Positions 51,239 to 60,604 of a DNA stretch of 64,000 nucleotides are shown here, piece by piece. Numbering within the stretch: the first letter of the stretch is position 1; each line of letters begins with the position of its first letter. The notes under the pieces were generated by a model. It did no database searches. It saw nothing but the letters and a program-made list of their open reading frames with translations, and had not been told where the DNA came from. Source of the stretch: Spartobacteria bacterium (GTDB taxonomy: Bacteria; Verrucomicrobiota; Verrucomicrobiia; Chthoniobacterales; UBA10450); the NCBI GenBank assembly GCA_003167365.1, contig PMTM01000018.1, positions 32,745 to 96,744 on the forward strand. The letters run 5' to 3'. Both the position numbers and the translations under genes were made by a program.

Positions 51239-51800
51239 GGCTCCCGGGTTTGATCGCCGGAATTTTCGCGAGATCGGCCGGAAGCTTATCCGCTTCAAAG
51301 GTCTCGACGTTCATTTCAATCAGGCTGACGAACGGACAACCGAAGTCCGGTTTGTCTTGGTCGCTTCGATCGACAATCACACCGACGGCGGAAACGATTC
51401 CGCCGTGTGCGCGCACGATATCGATGGTCTCCTGGACCCGGCCACCGCGCGTCACGACGTCCTCGGCCACGATAAAGCGTTCGCCTTTGTCGATCTTGAA
51501 TCCGCGTCGCAGAACGAGTCCGCCGGCTTCTTTTTCGACAAAAATGTGACGCTTGCCGAGCGCTCGTCCAACTTCCTGGCCGACGATAATTCCGCCAAGC
51601 GCCGGTGAGATGACTGTATCGCAGTCGCATCCGCGCAATTGATCGGCCAGCATTCCGCAGACGCGAGCGGCGACGTCAGTATATTGAAGAAGCAACGCGC
51701 ACTGGAAATACTGCCGGCTGTGCAAGCCCGAGCGCAGAATGAAGTGGCCGTCGAGCAGCGCGCCGGTTTTTCGAAAGAGAGCGAGAAGACCTTCTGACAT
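51234..51800 (-). CDS. pyrE: Orotate phosphoribosyltransferase
   Basis: A 188-residue type I PRTase converting orotate and PRPP to OMP. The PRPP loop is FIVAEDVVTRGGRVQET, with the flexible catalytic loop GGLVLRRGFKID and the N-terminal GHFILRSGLHS that binds orotate. Length is at the short end for the family (about 190-215). Its C-terminus, ending KPGSL, is fixed by the stop codon of palindromic element C2. It runs in line with ridA, starting 13 bases after its stop. The next step, PyrF, is encoded 5 kb away. Confidence 0.93.
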   Translation of the reverse strand: MSEGLLALFRKTGALLDGHFILRSGLHSRQYFQCALLLQYTDVAARVCGMLADQLRGCDCDTVISPALGGIIVGQEVGRALGKRHIFVEKEAGGLVLRRGFKIDKGERFIVAEDVVTRGGRVQETIDIVRAHGGIVSAVGVIVDRSDQDKPDFGCPFVSLIEMNVETFEADKLPADLAKIPAIKPGSL

Positions 51801-51813
51801 GAAGATATCGATC

Positions 51814-52233
51814 TTAGCCGGAAGTATCGCCGACCGTTTTTCCCCGCGTGCCTTCGTCAGCGACGGCGATCACTTCAATCTCGACATTCGCGCCCTTGGG
51901 TAGAGCGGAGACTTGAACGGTCGAGCGCGCGGGCGGCGCCTGATTGAAATAGGAGCCGTAGACTTCGTTTACCGTTTGGAAATCGCCAAGATCAGTCAGA
52001 AAGATCGTCGTCTTGACGATGTTTTCGAACGTCAATCCTTCCGCCTTCAAAACCGCGGTGACGTTGTCGAGCACGCGCCGCGTTTGCACATCGATGCCGC
52101 CGGAAACGATCTGGCCGGATTTGGGGTCGAGCGGGATTTGTCCGGCACAGTAAATTGTCGATCCGACGCGGACGGCTTGCGAATACGGGCCGACGGCGGC
52201 GGGCGCGTCGGCAGTGGAAATTATCTTTTTCAT
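51814..52233 (-). CDS. ridA: Reactive intermediate/imine deaminase
   Basis: A 139-residue YjgF/YER057c/UK114-family enzyme that hydrolyses reactive 2-aminoacrylate-type enamines released by PLP enzymes. The signature is GPYSQAVRVGSTIYCAGQIP near the start, with ENIVKTTIFLTDLGDF and the catalytic-site Arg in PPARSTVQVSALPKGANVEIEVIAV. Members usually end at EIEVIAV; here there is a short tail (about 14 residues) that looks unconserved. It is divergent from secA, with about 180 bases between starts holding a degenerate family-A element at 52347-52373. It precedes pyrE. Confidence 0.93.
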   Translation of the reverse strand: MKKIISTADAPAAVGPYSQAVRVGSTIYCAGQIPLDPKSGQIVSGGIDVQTRRVLDNVTAVLKAEGLTFENIVKTTIFLTDLGDFQTVNEVYGSYFNQAPPARSTVQVSALPKGANVEIEVIAVADEGTRGKTVGDTSG

Positions 52234-52346
52234 CGCACGAGATTAACCGGAAAAGCAGCTCGCACAACGGCCACAACGGAAAGGGTTTCAGAACCGTTGC
52301 GACTTTTGTGGACGTCGTGTGAGGTCTGCTGGACTTCAAAATAAGT

Positions 52347-52373
52347 CGGACGACTCGGAGATCCGTCCCTACC
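52347..52373. repeat. Degenerate half element A3 upstream of secA
   Basis: Matches the right arm of element A2 at 24 of 27 positions by eye (CGGACG...CGTCCCTACC), without a left half. It lies 43 bases upstream of the SecA ATG, in the region that must contain the secA leader or promoter. Confidence 0.6.
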
Positions 52374-52415
52374 TGGAATTGATAGTGAGAGAAATTCGTC
52401 GATATTGAAAACGAA

Positions 52416-55400
52416 ATGGTTGGCTGGATTTTAAAGAAAATACTCGGATCGAAGAATCAGCGCGAGCTCAAGCGATTGATGCCGACGGTGCGGCGTATCA
52501 ATGAGTTTGAAGAGCAGCTCAAAAACTTGTCCGACGATGAGTTGCGGGCTAAGACCACCGCCTGGAAAGAGGAGTTGGCGAAGATTCCCGATACCGAAGA
52601 GCAGTGGATACGGCTCGATGAAATTTTGCCGGAGGCTTTCGCGGTTGTGAAAAACGCGGCCCGCCGGCTGACCGAGCGGAAACACACTTTCACGGTCTGC
52701 GATCAGCCGATGACGTGGAATATGGTGCACTTCGATGTGCAACTGATCGGCGGGATGGTGCTGCATCGCAGTCGCATTGCGGAAATGGCGACGGGCGAAG
52801 GCAAAACGCTGGTGGCGACGTTGCCGCTTTATCTCAATGCGCTGGCTGGACGCGGCGCGCATCTCGTGACCGTGAACGATTATCTGGCACGCCGCGACGC
52901 CGAATGGATGGGGCAACTTTACAATTTTCTCGGGCTAACGTTTGGCTGCATCGAACACGATCAGCCGCCGGATCTGCGTCGCGAGCAATACGCGATGGAC
53001 ATCACCTACGGAACGAACAGCGAGTTCGGTTTCGATTATTTGCGCGACAACGGCATGGCCACGACGCGCGAGCAGCAGGTCCAGCGCGGTTACTACTACG
53101 CGATCGTCGATGAAGTTGATTCGATCCTGATTGATGAAGCGCGCACACCGCTCATCATCAGCGGGCCGGCCACGGTCTCTACCCATCAGTACGACAAATG
53201 GAAACCGCTGGTCGATCAGCTCGTGCGCAAACAGAGCATGCTGTGCAATCGGATCGCGAGCGAAGCGATCGATATGTGGGAGCGCCTACAGATTGATAAT
53301 TTTGAGCCAAAAATTCCAGACGGCGCAAAGGCAAGCGATACTGTCGTCGCTTTGGCGAGAGATCTACGCATTCATCTCACTGAAGCATTCCCAACTGGAA
53401 GAAAAAAAGTCGGAGACAAGGAGGAAGTTTTCTACACGGAAGCCGATATTCGCGCAGCCGCGGCACAAAAGGACCCTGGCCTATTGATGTTCAAAGTGAA
53501 ACTGGGGCAGCCGCGCAACAAACAATTGCTCCGGATGATGGAGGATCCGGACAAGCGGCGTGCGATCGATAAAGCGGAACTTTCGTTCTATGCCGACACG
53601 CGGAAAGAAGAACTCTTCGCGCTGAAGGAAGAACTGTTTTTCACCATCGACGAGAAATCGAACGAAACCGATTTGTCCGAGCAAGGTCGTGAATTTTTGA
53701 ATCCGGACGACCCGAACGCGTTCGTGTTGCCGGATTTGATCAGCGAATTCACCGAGATCGATCTCGATCCTTCGCTGCCCGATACGGAAAAGGATATCAA
53801 GAAGACCGAGCGGCAGCAGCAATGCGACGTGCAAGCCGAGCGAATTCACAACATTGCGCAATTGCTGCGGGCCTACTGCTTGTTCGAGAAAGACGTCCAA
53901 TACGTCATCGAAGAGAACAAGGTCGTGATTGTCGATGAATACACCGGCCGCAAGATGCCGGGACGGCGCTGGAGCGATGGCTTGCATCAGGCGGTGGAAG
54001 CGAAAGAAGGCGTGCAGATCGATCGCGAGACGCAGACCCTGGCCACGATCACCATCCAAAATTATTTCCGGCTTTACCAAAAGCTGGCCGGCATGACCGG
54101 CACCGCCGAAACCGAGGCGGCCGAGTTTCACGACATTTACAAGCTCGACGTCAACATGATCCCGACGAACCGGCCGATTGTGCGCAAGGATTCGAACGAT
54201 CGCATCTACAAGACGCGGCGCGAGAAATACAACGCCGTCATCAATGAGATTAGAGAATGCCACGCTAGACAACAGCCGGTGCTGGTCGGCACCGTGAGCG
54301 TGGAAGCGTCTGAGTTACTCAGCCGGATGTTGAAGCGCGAAAAAATTCCGCACAACGTGTTAAATGCTAAATTTCACATGCAGGAGGCGGAGATTGTGCA
54401 ACGCGCCGGGCAACCGGGCACGGTCACGATCTCGACCAACATGGCGGGCCGCGGCACCGACATTAAACTCGGCGAGGGAGTCGCGGATCGCGGCGGGCTT
54501 TACGTTCTCGGCACCGAACGGCACGAAGCGCGCCGGATTGATCGGCAATTGCGAGGGCGCTGCGCGCGTCAGGGCGATCCGGGCGCATCGCGGTTTTACG
54601 TCAGCTTCGAGGACGATCTGATGCGCAACTTCGGCGCGGCCGATCGCATGACCAGGATCATGGAGCGTTTCGGATTGGAAGAAGGCCAGGAACTAGAGCA
54701 CCGGTGGTTGAACAAATCGGTCGAGACCGCGCAGAAACGCGTGGAGCAGCGCAATTATCTGGCCCGAAAGCGCACGCTCGATTTCGACGACGTGATGAAC
54801 AACCAACGTGAAGTCGTTTACACTTATCGTAACGAGACCATCGATTCCGAAGAGCCGCGCCCACTGATCTACGAAGTGATCGATGAAGCGGTACCCGCGA
54901 AGGTTAATGAATATCTGGAAGGGAACGAACCGAACTACGCGGGCTTGATCCACTGGGTGAACACCACGTTCCCGCTCGGTTTGACTAAAGAGAAAGCGCA
55001 GTTCGAGACGCGTAGCGTTGAAGAAAACGTGCAGTTCCTGATCGAGAGAATCAAGGATGCCTACGAGCGCAAATCGAGCCACGAGGAACCGGCCGCCGTT
55101 AAAAGTCTCGAACGTTACATCATTCTCAACGCGATCGACCGGCTCTGGCAGGAGCACCTCTACGCCATGGACGCGTTGCGCGAAGGCGTTTACCTCCGCA
55201 GTTACGCGCAGAAAGATCCGCTCGTCGAATACAAGACCGAAGCCTACGACATGTTCGTCGAGTTAATGGCGAACATTAAGAACGAAGTGCTGAACAATCT
55301 TTTCCGCAGCACCTCGAACTTGCAGGCGTTCGAAAACTTCCTGGCGACCTTGCCGCAATTCTTAACCCGCGAGCACGCGCCAACTGCCGGTGCCCTCGCA

Positions 55401-55574
55401 CGCCAGCCGCAGCCCGTTGGCGCGATGGCGGCCGTCGGCGACAATGGCGACGGAGTTGGCGAAGTCACACTCGATCTTCCTATCCGCCGTTCGTTGCCAA
55501 AAGTTGGCCGCAACGAACCCTGCCCCTGCGGCAGTGGGAAAAAATATAAGAACTGCTGCGGAAGAATTGCTTAG
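52416..55574 (+). CDS. secA: Preprotein translocase motor ATPase with enlarged insertion
   Basis: A 1052-residue SecA, longer than E. coli's 901. NBD1 has Walker A MATGEGKT (about 124-131) and [20 protein letters not shown]. The preprotein-crosslinking region follows, then NBD2 with [25 protein letters not shown] and [11 protein letters not shown], the helical scaffold and wing, and the C-terminal zinc [18 protein letters not shown] that binds SecB or lipids. Residues about 286-338 (nt 53271-53430) form an insertion in the preprotein-binding domain, coded with AT-richer, unusual codons (AGA, CTA, CCA, GGA). It drives Sec export of the many signal-peptide proteins seen here. Confidence 0.96.
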   Translation: MVGWILKKILGSKNQRELKRLMPTVRRINEFEEQLKNLSDDELRAKTTAWKEELAKIPDTEEQWIRLDEILPEAFAVVKNAARRLTERKHTFTVCDQPMTWNMVHFDVQLIGGMVLHRSRIAEMATGEGKTLVATLPLYLNALAGRGAHLVTVNDYLARRDAEWMGQLYNFLGLTFGCIEHDQPPDLRREQYAMDITYGTNSEFGFDYLRDNGMATTREQQVQRGYYYAIVDEVDSILIDEARTPLIISGPATVSTHQYDKWKPLVDQLVRKQSMLCNRIASEAIDMWERLQIDNFEPKIPDGAKASDTVVALARDLRIHLTEAFPTGRKKVGDKEEVFYTEADIRAAAAQKDPGLLMFKVKLGQPRNKQLLRMMEDPDKRRAIDKAELSFYADTRKEELFALKEELFFTIDEKSNETDLSEQGREFLNPDDPNAFVLPDLISEFTEIDLDPSLPDTEKDIKKTERQQQCDVQAERIHNIAQLLRAYCLFEKDVQYVIEENKVVIVDEYTGRKMPGRRWSDGLHQAVEAKEGVQIDRETQTLATITIQNYFRLYQKLAGMTGTAETEAAEFHDIYKLDVNMIPTNRPIVRKDSNDRIYKTRREKYNAVINEIRECHARQQPVLVGTVSVEASELLSRMLKREKIPHNVLNAKFHMQEAEIVQRAGQPGTVTISTNMAGRGTDIKLGEGVADRGGLYVLGTERHEARRIDRQLRGRCARQGDPGASRFYVSFEDDLMRNFGAADRMTRIMERFGLEEGQELEHRWLNKSVETAQKRVEQRNYLARKRTLDFDDVMNNQREVVYTYRNETIDSEEPRPLIYEVIDEAVPAKVNEYLEGNEPNYAGLIHWVNTTFPLGLTKEKAQFETRSVEENVQFLIERIKDAYERKSSHEEPAAVKSLERYIILNAIDRLWQEHLYAMDALREGVYLRSYAQKDPLVEYKTEAYDMFVELMANIKNEVLNNLFRSTSNLQAFENFLATLPQFLTREHAPTAGALARQPQPVGAMAAVGDNGDGVGEVTLDLPIRRSLPKVGRNEPCPCGSGKKYKNCCGRIA

Positions 55575-55588
55575 CGAAAAGGATCTCG

Positions 55589-55960
55589 CTATCGCTGAGC
55601 GGGAGCGGGCTTTTGCGGCGGAGTAAATTTTATCGGGCAACGAACTTTACTCACCGTGCCCGGGATAAACGTCCATCGCTGAAAAGCATCAATGCAGGAT
55701 TGGTCCAAGCGGGCGACTCCAGTGCTTTTTGCGATCTCCACCGAGCGGACGATGCCGGTCTTGCGATTAATGTGCATAATAAATTCACCCTGGCCGCCAA
55801 GTCTACGCTTTCTCACAGAAAGTGGATATTCAGGGCGAGGAGCATGAATCGCGAGCGCCCTGGATGTAACGATTCCTCGGAAAGGTGGAATGGGCTCCGC
55901 ACCAACGTGCATGACTAAGGTCATGATCAGTAGGAACGATGTGATGGTAAGATTCCGCAT
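55589..55960 (-). CDS. Small exported protein with TonB C-terminal domain
   Basis: About 123 residues from the ATG at 55960, which has AGGTGG 8 bases upstream; a GTG at 55972 is also in frame. Signal peptide about 1-20 (LTITSFLLIMTLVMHVGAEP). The rest is one TonB_C-like domain: APRPEYPLSVRKRRLGGQGE, the IVRSVEIAKSTG turn, LDQSCIDAFQRWTFIPG, then VRCPIKF. Isolated periplasmic TonB domains without a TM anchor are common in Verrucomicrobiota. They may bind TonB boxes or peptidoglycan rather than transduce energy. It is convergent with secA. Confidence 0.8.
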   Translation of the reverse strand: MRNLTITSFLLIMTLVMHVGAEPIPPFRGIVTSRALAIHAPRPEYPLSVRKRRLGGQGEFIMHINRKTGIVRSVEIAKSTGVARLDQSCIDAFQRWTFIPGTVSKVRCPIKFTPPQKPAPAQR

Positions 55961-56024
55961 GGCGAAAGCCACCTACCGTGACTTAGGTCCAATTATTTCG
56001 CATCTTAAGGCGCAAAATTGCAAG

Positions 56025-56459
56025 CTAGTCCGTGTCGATCTTCTTTAACTGTTTAGGACGCGACGGAGCGCGTCCCTCCAATTCGTATGTCGTGATCTCG
56101 AGCTTGTGGCCGTCGGGATCGCGGAAGTAGATCGAATGTGAAATCTCGTGGTCTTGGAAAGTGAATTTGATACCGCGCTCGTTCAGTTCGTTCTGCGCTT
56201 TGAGGAAATTTGCGTGATCGGTGCGCAGAGCGAGGTGAAGTATCCTGATTGAAGCAGGTTGCGCCACTGCTCCTGACTCGTTCTCACGCACCGGAAATAT
56301 GGCGAGAGCGGTCTCGCCTTTGCCGATGAAGACCGGAACGCCGTCCCACATTCCTTCGTAACGCTTTTCGAAACCCAGAACATCGATGTACCATTGAACG
56401 GAGCGCTCGACATCGCGCACGGAAAACGCGACGTGATCGAGTCCTTCGTGCTTAAACAT
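56025..56459 (-). CDS. Vicinal oxygen chelate (glyoxalase/bleomycin-resistance) protein with element-derived tail
   Basis: About 144 residues from the ATG at 56459; the longer frame to 56651 lacks homology. VOC fold: an N-terminal GLDHVAFSVRDVERSVQWYIDVLGF module, metal His9 (DHVAF), and C-terminal ISHSIYFRDPDGHKLEITTYE with a metal Glu. Such proteins are dioxygenases, glyoxalase-I-like or fosfomycin/bleomycin-resistance enzymes; the substrate is unknown. The tail after TTYE (LEGRAPSRPKQLKKIDTD) comes from palindromic element A4 (56056-56081) plus flanking sequence, so it is unlikely to be functional. The gene ends just outside the TonB-domain gene on the same strand. Confidence 0.8.
   Translation of the reverse strand: MFKHEGLDHVAFSVRDVERSVQWYIDVLGFEKRYEGMWDGVPVFIGKGETALAIFPVRENESGAVAQPASIRILHLALRTDHANFLKAQNELNERGIKFTFQDHEISHSIYFRDPDGHKLEITTYELEGRAPSRPKQLKKIDTD
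56056..56081. repeat. Palindromic half element A4 in the VOC-protein gene
   Basis: GGACGCG and CGCGTCC form a 7-bp stem followed by CTCCA. 24 of the first 25 bases equal the right arm of element A5 in prmA. It is translated on the minus strand as LEGRAPSRP in the C-terminal tail of the VOC protein. Confidence 0.75.
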
Positions 56460-56526
56460 CGAGCGAAAGCTTGGCACGCGAGATTGCCCTTGCAAAGACC
56501 GCGTCTTTCGCTTGCGTATTCGCCTC

Positions 56527-57240
56527 ATGCGTGTCCTGGGATTTTTGGCAGTGGCGCTCTCGTTGATTGTGGGCGTTTCGCCGTTGCGTTCGGCGGACTT
56601 ACCGCGGTTTCGGCCCGCATTGCCGGGTTCGGGACCGGAGGCGCTCATCAATCAGATTAATACGCAGGAGTTGCTCAAGAATGGACAGAAGGATGGAGGA
56701 GTCATGTTTTGCTGCTGCATCGCACGGAGCGGCGACCTGTTGTGGAGCGATATTTACCGGCCCATGCCCAATTCCGATTTGCTCCAGGCGGAAGTGGAAA
56801 GATGCCTGGCGAAAGTAAAGTTTTTTCCTGCGATTTATGAGCATCAGCCGGTTGATGCGGTGTTTTATGGCACCGTGACATTCGCGGTCGTGGGGGGGAA
56901 GCCGCGCTTGCGCATTTTTGCGAACCAGGAAGTTAGCGAATTGGAAGCAGCGAACGATTTCGTCGGGCCGCAGCCGATCATTGGGGCCGGTTCGAAATTC
57001 ACCGGCATGCATTACCCTAAAGAAATACCGGTCGCGATAAGAGGCTTAGGCTATCTTACTTTGAAAGTTGACGCTGCAGGAAACTTGCTGGACCTGCAGG
57101 TGGCCAACGAAGAACCCGTTTCAAGTGGTTTCGCCGCAGTCGCAGCGATCGATTTCAATCAGGCAAAATTCATTCCAGCGTTTCGCAACGGCGATTCGGT
57201 TGAATGCAATATTTTACTTCCGGTATATTACCAGCCGTAG
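56527..57240 (+). CDS. Secreted protein with two TonB-C-like repeats
   Basis: About 237 residues from the ATG at 56527 (TTG at 56512 also in frame). Signal peptide about 1-22 (VLGFLAVALSLIVGVSPLRS, cleaved before ADLP). Two regions (about 35-125 and 160-237) each resemble the TonB_C beta-alpha-beta core: KVKFFPAIYEHQPVDAVFYG / TVTFAV, and AAIDFNQAKFIPAFRNGDSV / NILLPVYY. This double arrangement is not one I recognise. It is followed 45 bases later by the MPG gene on the same strand. A role in outer-membrane energisation or envelope binding is possible but not shown. An unusual triple Cys (MFCCCIA) sits in the first repeat. Confidence 0.65.
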   Translation: MRVLGFLAVALSLIVGVSPLRSADLPRFRPALPGSGPEALINQINTQELLKNGQKDGGVMFCCCIARSGDLLWSDIYRPMPNSDLLQAEVERCLAKVKFFPAIYEHQPVDAVFYGTVTFAVVGGKPRLRIFANQEVSELEAANDFVGPQPIIGAGSKFTGMHYPKEIPVAIRGLGYLTLKVDAAGNLLDLQVANEEPVSSGFAAVAAIDFNQAKFIPAFRNGDSVECNILLPVYYQP

Positions 57241-57285
57241 GGTTTAAGTAGCGCTAGCGGTTGACGCACCTAGTTTGAGAGAATT

Positions 57286-57876
57286 GTGGCGCGTAAGGAG
57301 AGCCGGGTAATTCATGCTTCTTTTTTCCGGCGTGACCCGCTGACCTGCGCCCGCGAGCTGATTGGGATGGAGCTGATTTGGGGTCAATGCTCGGGAGTCG
57401 TTGTCGAAACCGAGGCCTACACTGCGCAAAATGATGAAGCGGCCCACACCTTCACGCGACCAAGCGCGCGAGCATTTGTGGAGCGTAACGAGTCGGGCGC
57501 GGCCTACATTTATTTCAATTACGGAGTGCACTGGATGTTGAACGTGCTGGTGAAAGGCGGAGCAGTTGATGGTTTTGTTTTGATCAGGGCACTGGAGCCT
57601 CAGCGCGGTATTTCATTAATGAAAAAGCGTCGCGGGCTCGAAAATGAAAAAAAGTTATGCTCGGGGCCGGGAAAACTCACGCAAGCGCTCGACATCACCG
57701 ATCGGCATCATGAAATGGATTTGTGCAGCGACCCGCGTTATTGCTTTGCGCGTTCTGCAAATGCCGTCCTCGACATTGTAGCAAGTAAGCGCATCGGCAT
57801 CACGCGTTCCGCGGATTTCCCATGGCGCTTTACCTTGCGTGATAGCCCATTTATCAGCACACGTGTGAAACTGTAG
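57286..57876 (+). CDS. DNA-3-methyladenine glycosylase (AAG/MPG type)
   Basis: A 196-residue alkylbase DNA glycosylase with a GTG start. The catalytic Glu and neighbouring ligands are in VVVETEAYTAQNDEAAHTF, the DNA-intercalating Tyr in AYIYFNYGVHWMLNV, and LCSGPGKLTQALDI is intact. Family length is 190-220. It excises 3-methyladenine and hypoxanthine to start base-excision repair. Its TAG stop is the first base triplet of a decayed palindromic C-type element (57872-57939). The downstream gene is mnmA. Confidence 0.93.
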   Translation: MARKESRVIHASFFRRDPLTCARELIGMELIWGQCSGVVVETEAYTAQNDEAAHTFTRPSARAFVERNESGAAYIYFNYGVHWMLNVLVKGGAVDGFVLIRALEPQRGISLMKKRRGLENEKKLCSGPGKLTQALDITDRHHEMDLCSDPRYCFARSANAVLDIVASKRIGITRSADFPWRFTLRDSPFISTRVKL

Positions 57877-57939
57877 CGGTGGTCTGTGACCGTCGACCTA
57901 AATGCTCCCGGCGCTCGTACGCGCCGTTACCGTAGATCC
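57872..57939. repeat. Decayed palindromic element C3, contains the MPG stop codon
   Basis: Begins TGTAGCGGTGGTC, close to the start of elements C1 and C2, and contains GGTC...GACC and GGCGC...GCGCC stems. The far CTACA end is degraded (ccgtaga). The MPG TAG (57874-57876) is inside its TGTAG end. Confidence 0.55.
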
Positions 57940-57978
57940 GTTGACTCATATTAGTATTCATCGAAGTTGCTCGTTTCG

Positions 57979-59073
57979 ATGCAAAAACAGCGCGTTCTTC
58001 TCGGCATGAGCGGTGGAGTGGACTCCAGCGTCGCCGGCTATTTGCTGCGCGAGCAGGGGTGCGACGTCGTCGGTGTGACGATGAAAGTCTGGCCGCAAGA
58101 CTGCATCTCGCGCGCGGAAGACAAATGTTGCGGGCCGCAGGCGGTCGCAGATGCGCGGGGCGTGGCGCACGCGCTCGGCTTTCCGCATTACGTCGTCGAC
58201 GAAGCCGATCAATTCGAGCGAACCGTGATCAATTATTTTGCCAGCGAATATCAAGCCGGTCGAACTCCGAATCCGTGCGTGATGTGCAATGAGAAACTTA
58301 AATTCGGCAATCTTTGGAACAAAGCGGAAGCGTTAGGTTGCGATTACATCGCCACCGGGCACTACGCGATCATCGAGCACCGCGACGATCGCGCAGTGTT
58401 GCGCAAAGTGGTCGATCCACGCAAAGACCAGTCGTATTTTCTCTTCAGCTTGCGACAGGAACAATTGCGACGCGCGCTGACGCCGCTCGGTTCGATGTCG
58501 AAGCCTGAGATACGCGAAATCGCTCGCTCGCTCGGATTGAAAGTGGCGGACAAGATCGACAGTCAGGAAATTTGTTTTGTGCCGGGCAACGATTACAAGG
58601 CGTTTCTGCGTTCGCATTTGGGCGAGAGCGAATTTCATCGCGGCGAGATTTACGACGTCGATGGAAATTTCCTGGGCGAACACGAAGGAATCGAGCTGTT
58701 CACCATCGGCCAGCGCAAAGGATTGCCGGGAGGTTCGCCGCGGCCCCGTTATGTCGTCGATCTCGATTCGGAGACAAATCGCGTCATCGTTGGCGACGTG
58801 GAGGATTTGATCACGGAGGAATTCGAAGTTGATCGGGTGAATTGGATCGCGCCCGATATGTCGAATGAAAGTATCGATCTTACGGTGAAGATTCGTTATA
58901 ACCATCCCGGCACGCCGGCGACGCTGACGCCGCTTGAAGATGGCCGCGCGCGCCTTCGATTGCACGAGCCGCAAAAAGCAATCACGCCAGGACAAGCCGC
59001 GGTATTTTATCAGAACGATCTGGTTTTGGGCGGGGGTTGGATTTGCCGGCAGACCGCACTGATGCCGGCTTAA
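57979..59073 (+). CDS. mnmA: tRNA 2-thiouridylase
   Basis: About 364 residues from the ATG at 57979 (MQKQRVLLGMSGGVDSSVAG; a TTG at 57967 is in frame). It inserts sulfur at position 2 of U34 in tRNA-Lys/Glu/Gln. The PP-loop SGGVDSS binds ATP. The catalytic Cys pair is at NPCVMCNEKL and SQEICFVPG. The tRNA-binding central domain (about 210-270, FTIGQRKGLPGGSP) and C-terminal beta-barrel are complete. Length matches the family. It is followed 3 bases later by cutA, so the two are co-transcribed. Confidence 0.95.
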   Translation: MQKQRVLLGMSGGVDSSVAGYLLREQGCDVVGVTMKVWPQDCISRAEDKCCGPQAVADARGVAHALGFPHYVVDEADQFERTVINYFASEYQAGRTPNPCVMCNEKLKFGNLWNKAEALGCDYIATGHYAIIEHRDDRAVLRKVVDPRKDQSYFLFSLRQEQLRRALTPLGSMSKPEIREIARSLGLKVADKIDSQEICFVPGNDYKAFLRSHLGESEFHRGEIYDVDGNFLGEHEGIELFTIGQRKGLPGGSPRPRYVVDLDSETNRVIVGDVEDLITEEFEVDRVNWIAPDMSNESIDLTVKIRYNHPGTPATLTPLEDGRARLRLHEPQKAITPGQAAVFYQNDLVLGGGWICRQTALMPA

Positions 59074-59076
59074 GGC

Positions 59077-59421
59077 ATGTCCGAAAAAATTCTACTCGCG
59101 CTCAGCACTTTTCCGGATGTTGAGACCGCGCGACGAATTTCCAATCAGTTAATTGCGGAAAGATTAGCGGCTTGCGCGAACATTTTTCCCGCGATCGAAT
59201 CGATTTATCGCTGGAAAGGCAAAATAGAGACCGGCAGCGAGATGATCGCCTTTTTCAAGACGAGCGAAGATCGACAACCGGCTTTTCAGGAGAAATTGCG
59301 CTCGCTTCATCCTTACGAACTGCCGGAGATAATTTTCGTTCCGGTGACTGCCGGCTTGCCCGACTATCTTCGCTGGGTCGCCGAAATGTGCACGGTCGAG
59401 CGCGAAGAGGAAGATTTCTAG
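59077..59421 (+). CDS. cutA: CutA family protein
   Basis: A 114-residue trimeric ferredoxin-like protein historically linked to divalent-cation tolerance. The strand-forming start ILLALSTFPDVETARRISNQLIAERLAACAN and the diagnostic IYRWKGKIETGSEMIAFFKT and YELPEIIFVPV are all present. The real function is unsettled; CutA binds copper in some species. It follows mnmA with a 3-base gap and is convergent with the gene ending at 59418, whose stop it overlaps by 4 bases. Confidence 0.93.
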   Translation: MSEKILLALSTFPDVETARRISNQLIAERLAACANIFPAIESIYRWKGKIETGSEMIAFFKTSEDRQPAFQEKLRSLHPYELPEIIFVPVTAGLPDYLRWVAEMCTVEREEEDF

Positions 59422-59930
59422 CGCGACTCGGGCGTCGGACTTTTCAACGGCGGCGGTGGTTCATTTCTAAATTCGCGATGCCGGATTTTTCCTCCGGCAT
59501 AACCTATGTAACCGCCCATTCCTAAGACGACTCCGCCAAAGAGCAGGACCACGATGGCAAGAGGAACGGAAGTTTTTTTCCATTTGATCGGCGCAACGAT
59601 TGCCACTGCGGTCAAAACGGCGAGGCCATAGAAATAATAGATGAATTGCTCGGCGCGGGCCTTGTGCACATCGAGCCAGGCTTGACCGTGTTCGTCGACC
59701 ATGGTCAGAACGGGATTGTAAGCCTTTTGGCCAAATTCGTACGTCGGCCAGGCGGCCGCAGCGCTGATCAGAATAATCACGAGCGTGGCGATGTTCGCCG
59801 CGCGGCTGCGCAACAGCAACGCAATGATTAATCCGACGCAACCCATCGCCAGTCCGAGCAGCGGAAGCTGATTGATCAAGACATGGACGTATTCGGGTTG
59901 CCGCAAATCCCGCAATAAGATGTCGATCAT
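59418..59930 (-). CDS. Four-TM hypothetical membrane protein
   Basis: A 170-residue protein with hydrophobic segments at about 16-40, 44-62, 98-118 and 122-146, then a Pro-rich basic tail (RNEPPPPLKSPTPESR). The first segments (YVHVLINQLPLLGLAMG) recall DUF2231-like membrane proteins, but I am not confident. The loop WPTYEFGQKAYNPVLTMVDEHGQAWLDVH with a conserved-looking His is probably periplasmic. Its start overlaps the stop of the dipeptidase gene by 4 bases, so it is made with that enzyme. Function unknown. Confidence 0.7.
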   Translation of the reverse strand: MIDILLRDLRQPEYVHVLINQLPLLGLAMGCVGLIIALLLRSRAANIATLVIILISAAAAWPTYEFGQKAYNPVLTMVDEHGQAWLDVHKARAEQFIYYFYGLAVLTAVAIVAPIKWKKTSVPLAIVVLLFGGVVLGMGGYIGYAGGKIRHREFRNEPPPPLKSPTPESR

Positions 59931-60604
59931 AGCTTATGTTGGGACTTTTGCGGCGGCGGCTGGGCGGTGAATGTCAGTGCGGGATCAGGCACGTATTTTT
60001 GCCAGTCTGATACCGTGAAATGCCACCATTCGGCTCGCATTCCATAAAATCCAGCTTTTCGCATGGCGGTTTGCAAAATGAACAAATGAGAGCGGATGAG
60101 GGGATCGTCGCCCTGATAAGTCCACATTGCTGCTGGACTAAAATCGTCGAAGTCGGTGGGCATCCTGACCGAGCGTTTGCGAGAATCGACCAAGGTGGCA
60201 TCGACCGCGATGCCCCAACTGTGCAGCGAGCCGTTGGGAGTCTCAGGATCGGCGACGAAATCATTCATGCTCGAAGCTTGCCAAAGTTGGACCTGGACCG
60301 ACTTCGGGCGATACGCGTCCCAGATTTTTAATCCATACTTGTTGCTGCGTAAGTATGCCTGCGCCACCGCCAGTCGTTTCGCGACTTCAGGTCGAACAAG
60401 CGCCAACGTTCCCGGCGGATATAAAGCGTGGCCGGTAATGTTGTGCGGACCGCCGTAACGCAGTTCGATCGCAATTGTCCGATCGACTGACCTGATATCG
60501 ACAAGCGGTATCTTTGTCTGTGCCGCTGCGAATTGCGAAATCCCGGTTACCGAGAGAATCGCAACAAAGCCGGGACTGAGAGTCTTAATTGCGCGGGAAA
60601 TCAT
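59927..60604 (-). CDS. Periplasmic D-Ala-D-Ala dipeptidase (VanX/DdpX family)
   Basis: A 225-residue zinc dipeptidase of the peptidase M15D family. The signal peptide covers about 1-27 (GFVAILSVTGISQFAAAQ). The metal motif SLHSWGIAVDATL (His, Asp) and the late EWWHF (catalytic Glu and His) are complete, as is the IWDAYRPKSVQ segment. In VanX these residues hydrolyse D-Ala-D-Ala; in DdpX the peptide serves as nutrient. The signal peptide suggests a periplasmic recycling role rather than vancomycin resistance. It is coupled to both neighbours by 4-base overlaps. The tail is Pro/Gln-rich. Confidence 0.9.
   Translation of the reverse strand: MISRAIKTLSPGFVAILSVTGISQFAAAQTKIPLVDIRSVDRTIAIELRYGGPHNITGHALYPPGTLALVRPEVAKRLAVAQAYLRSNKYGLKIWDAYRPKSVQVQLWQASSMNDFVADPETPNGSLHSWGIAVDATLVDSRKRSVRMPTDFDDFSPAAMWTYQGDDPLIRSHLFILQTAMRKAGFYGMRAEWWHFTVSDWQKYVPDPALTFTAQPPPQKSQHKL

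Noticed and set aside
55566..55600. Terminator hairpin between secA and the TonB-domain gene
   Set aside because: The stem is weak with a 14-base loop and no T tract; not enough to call a terminator.
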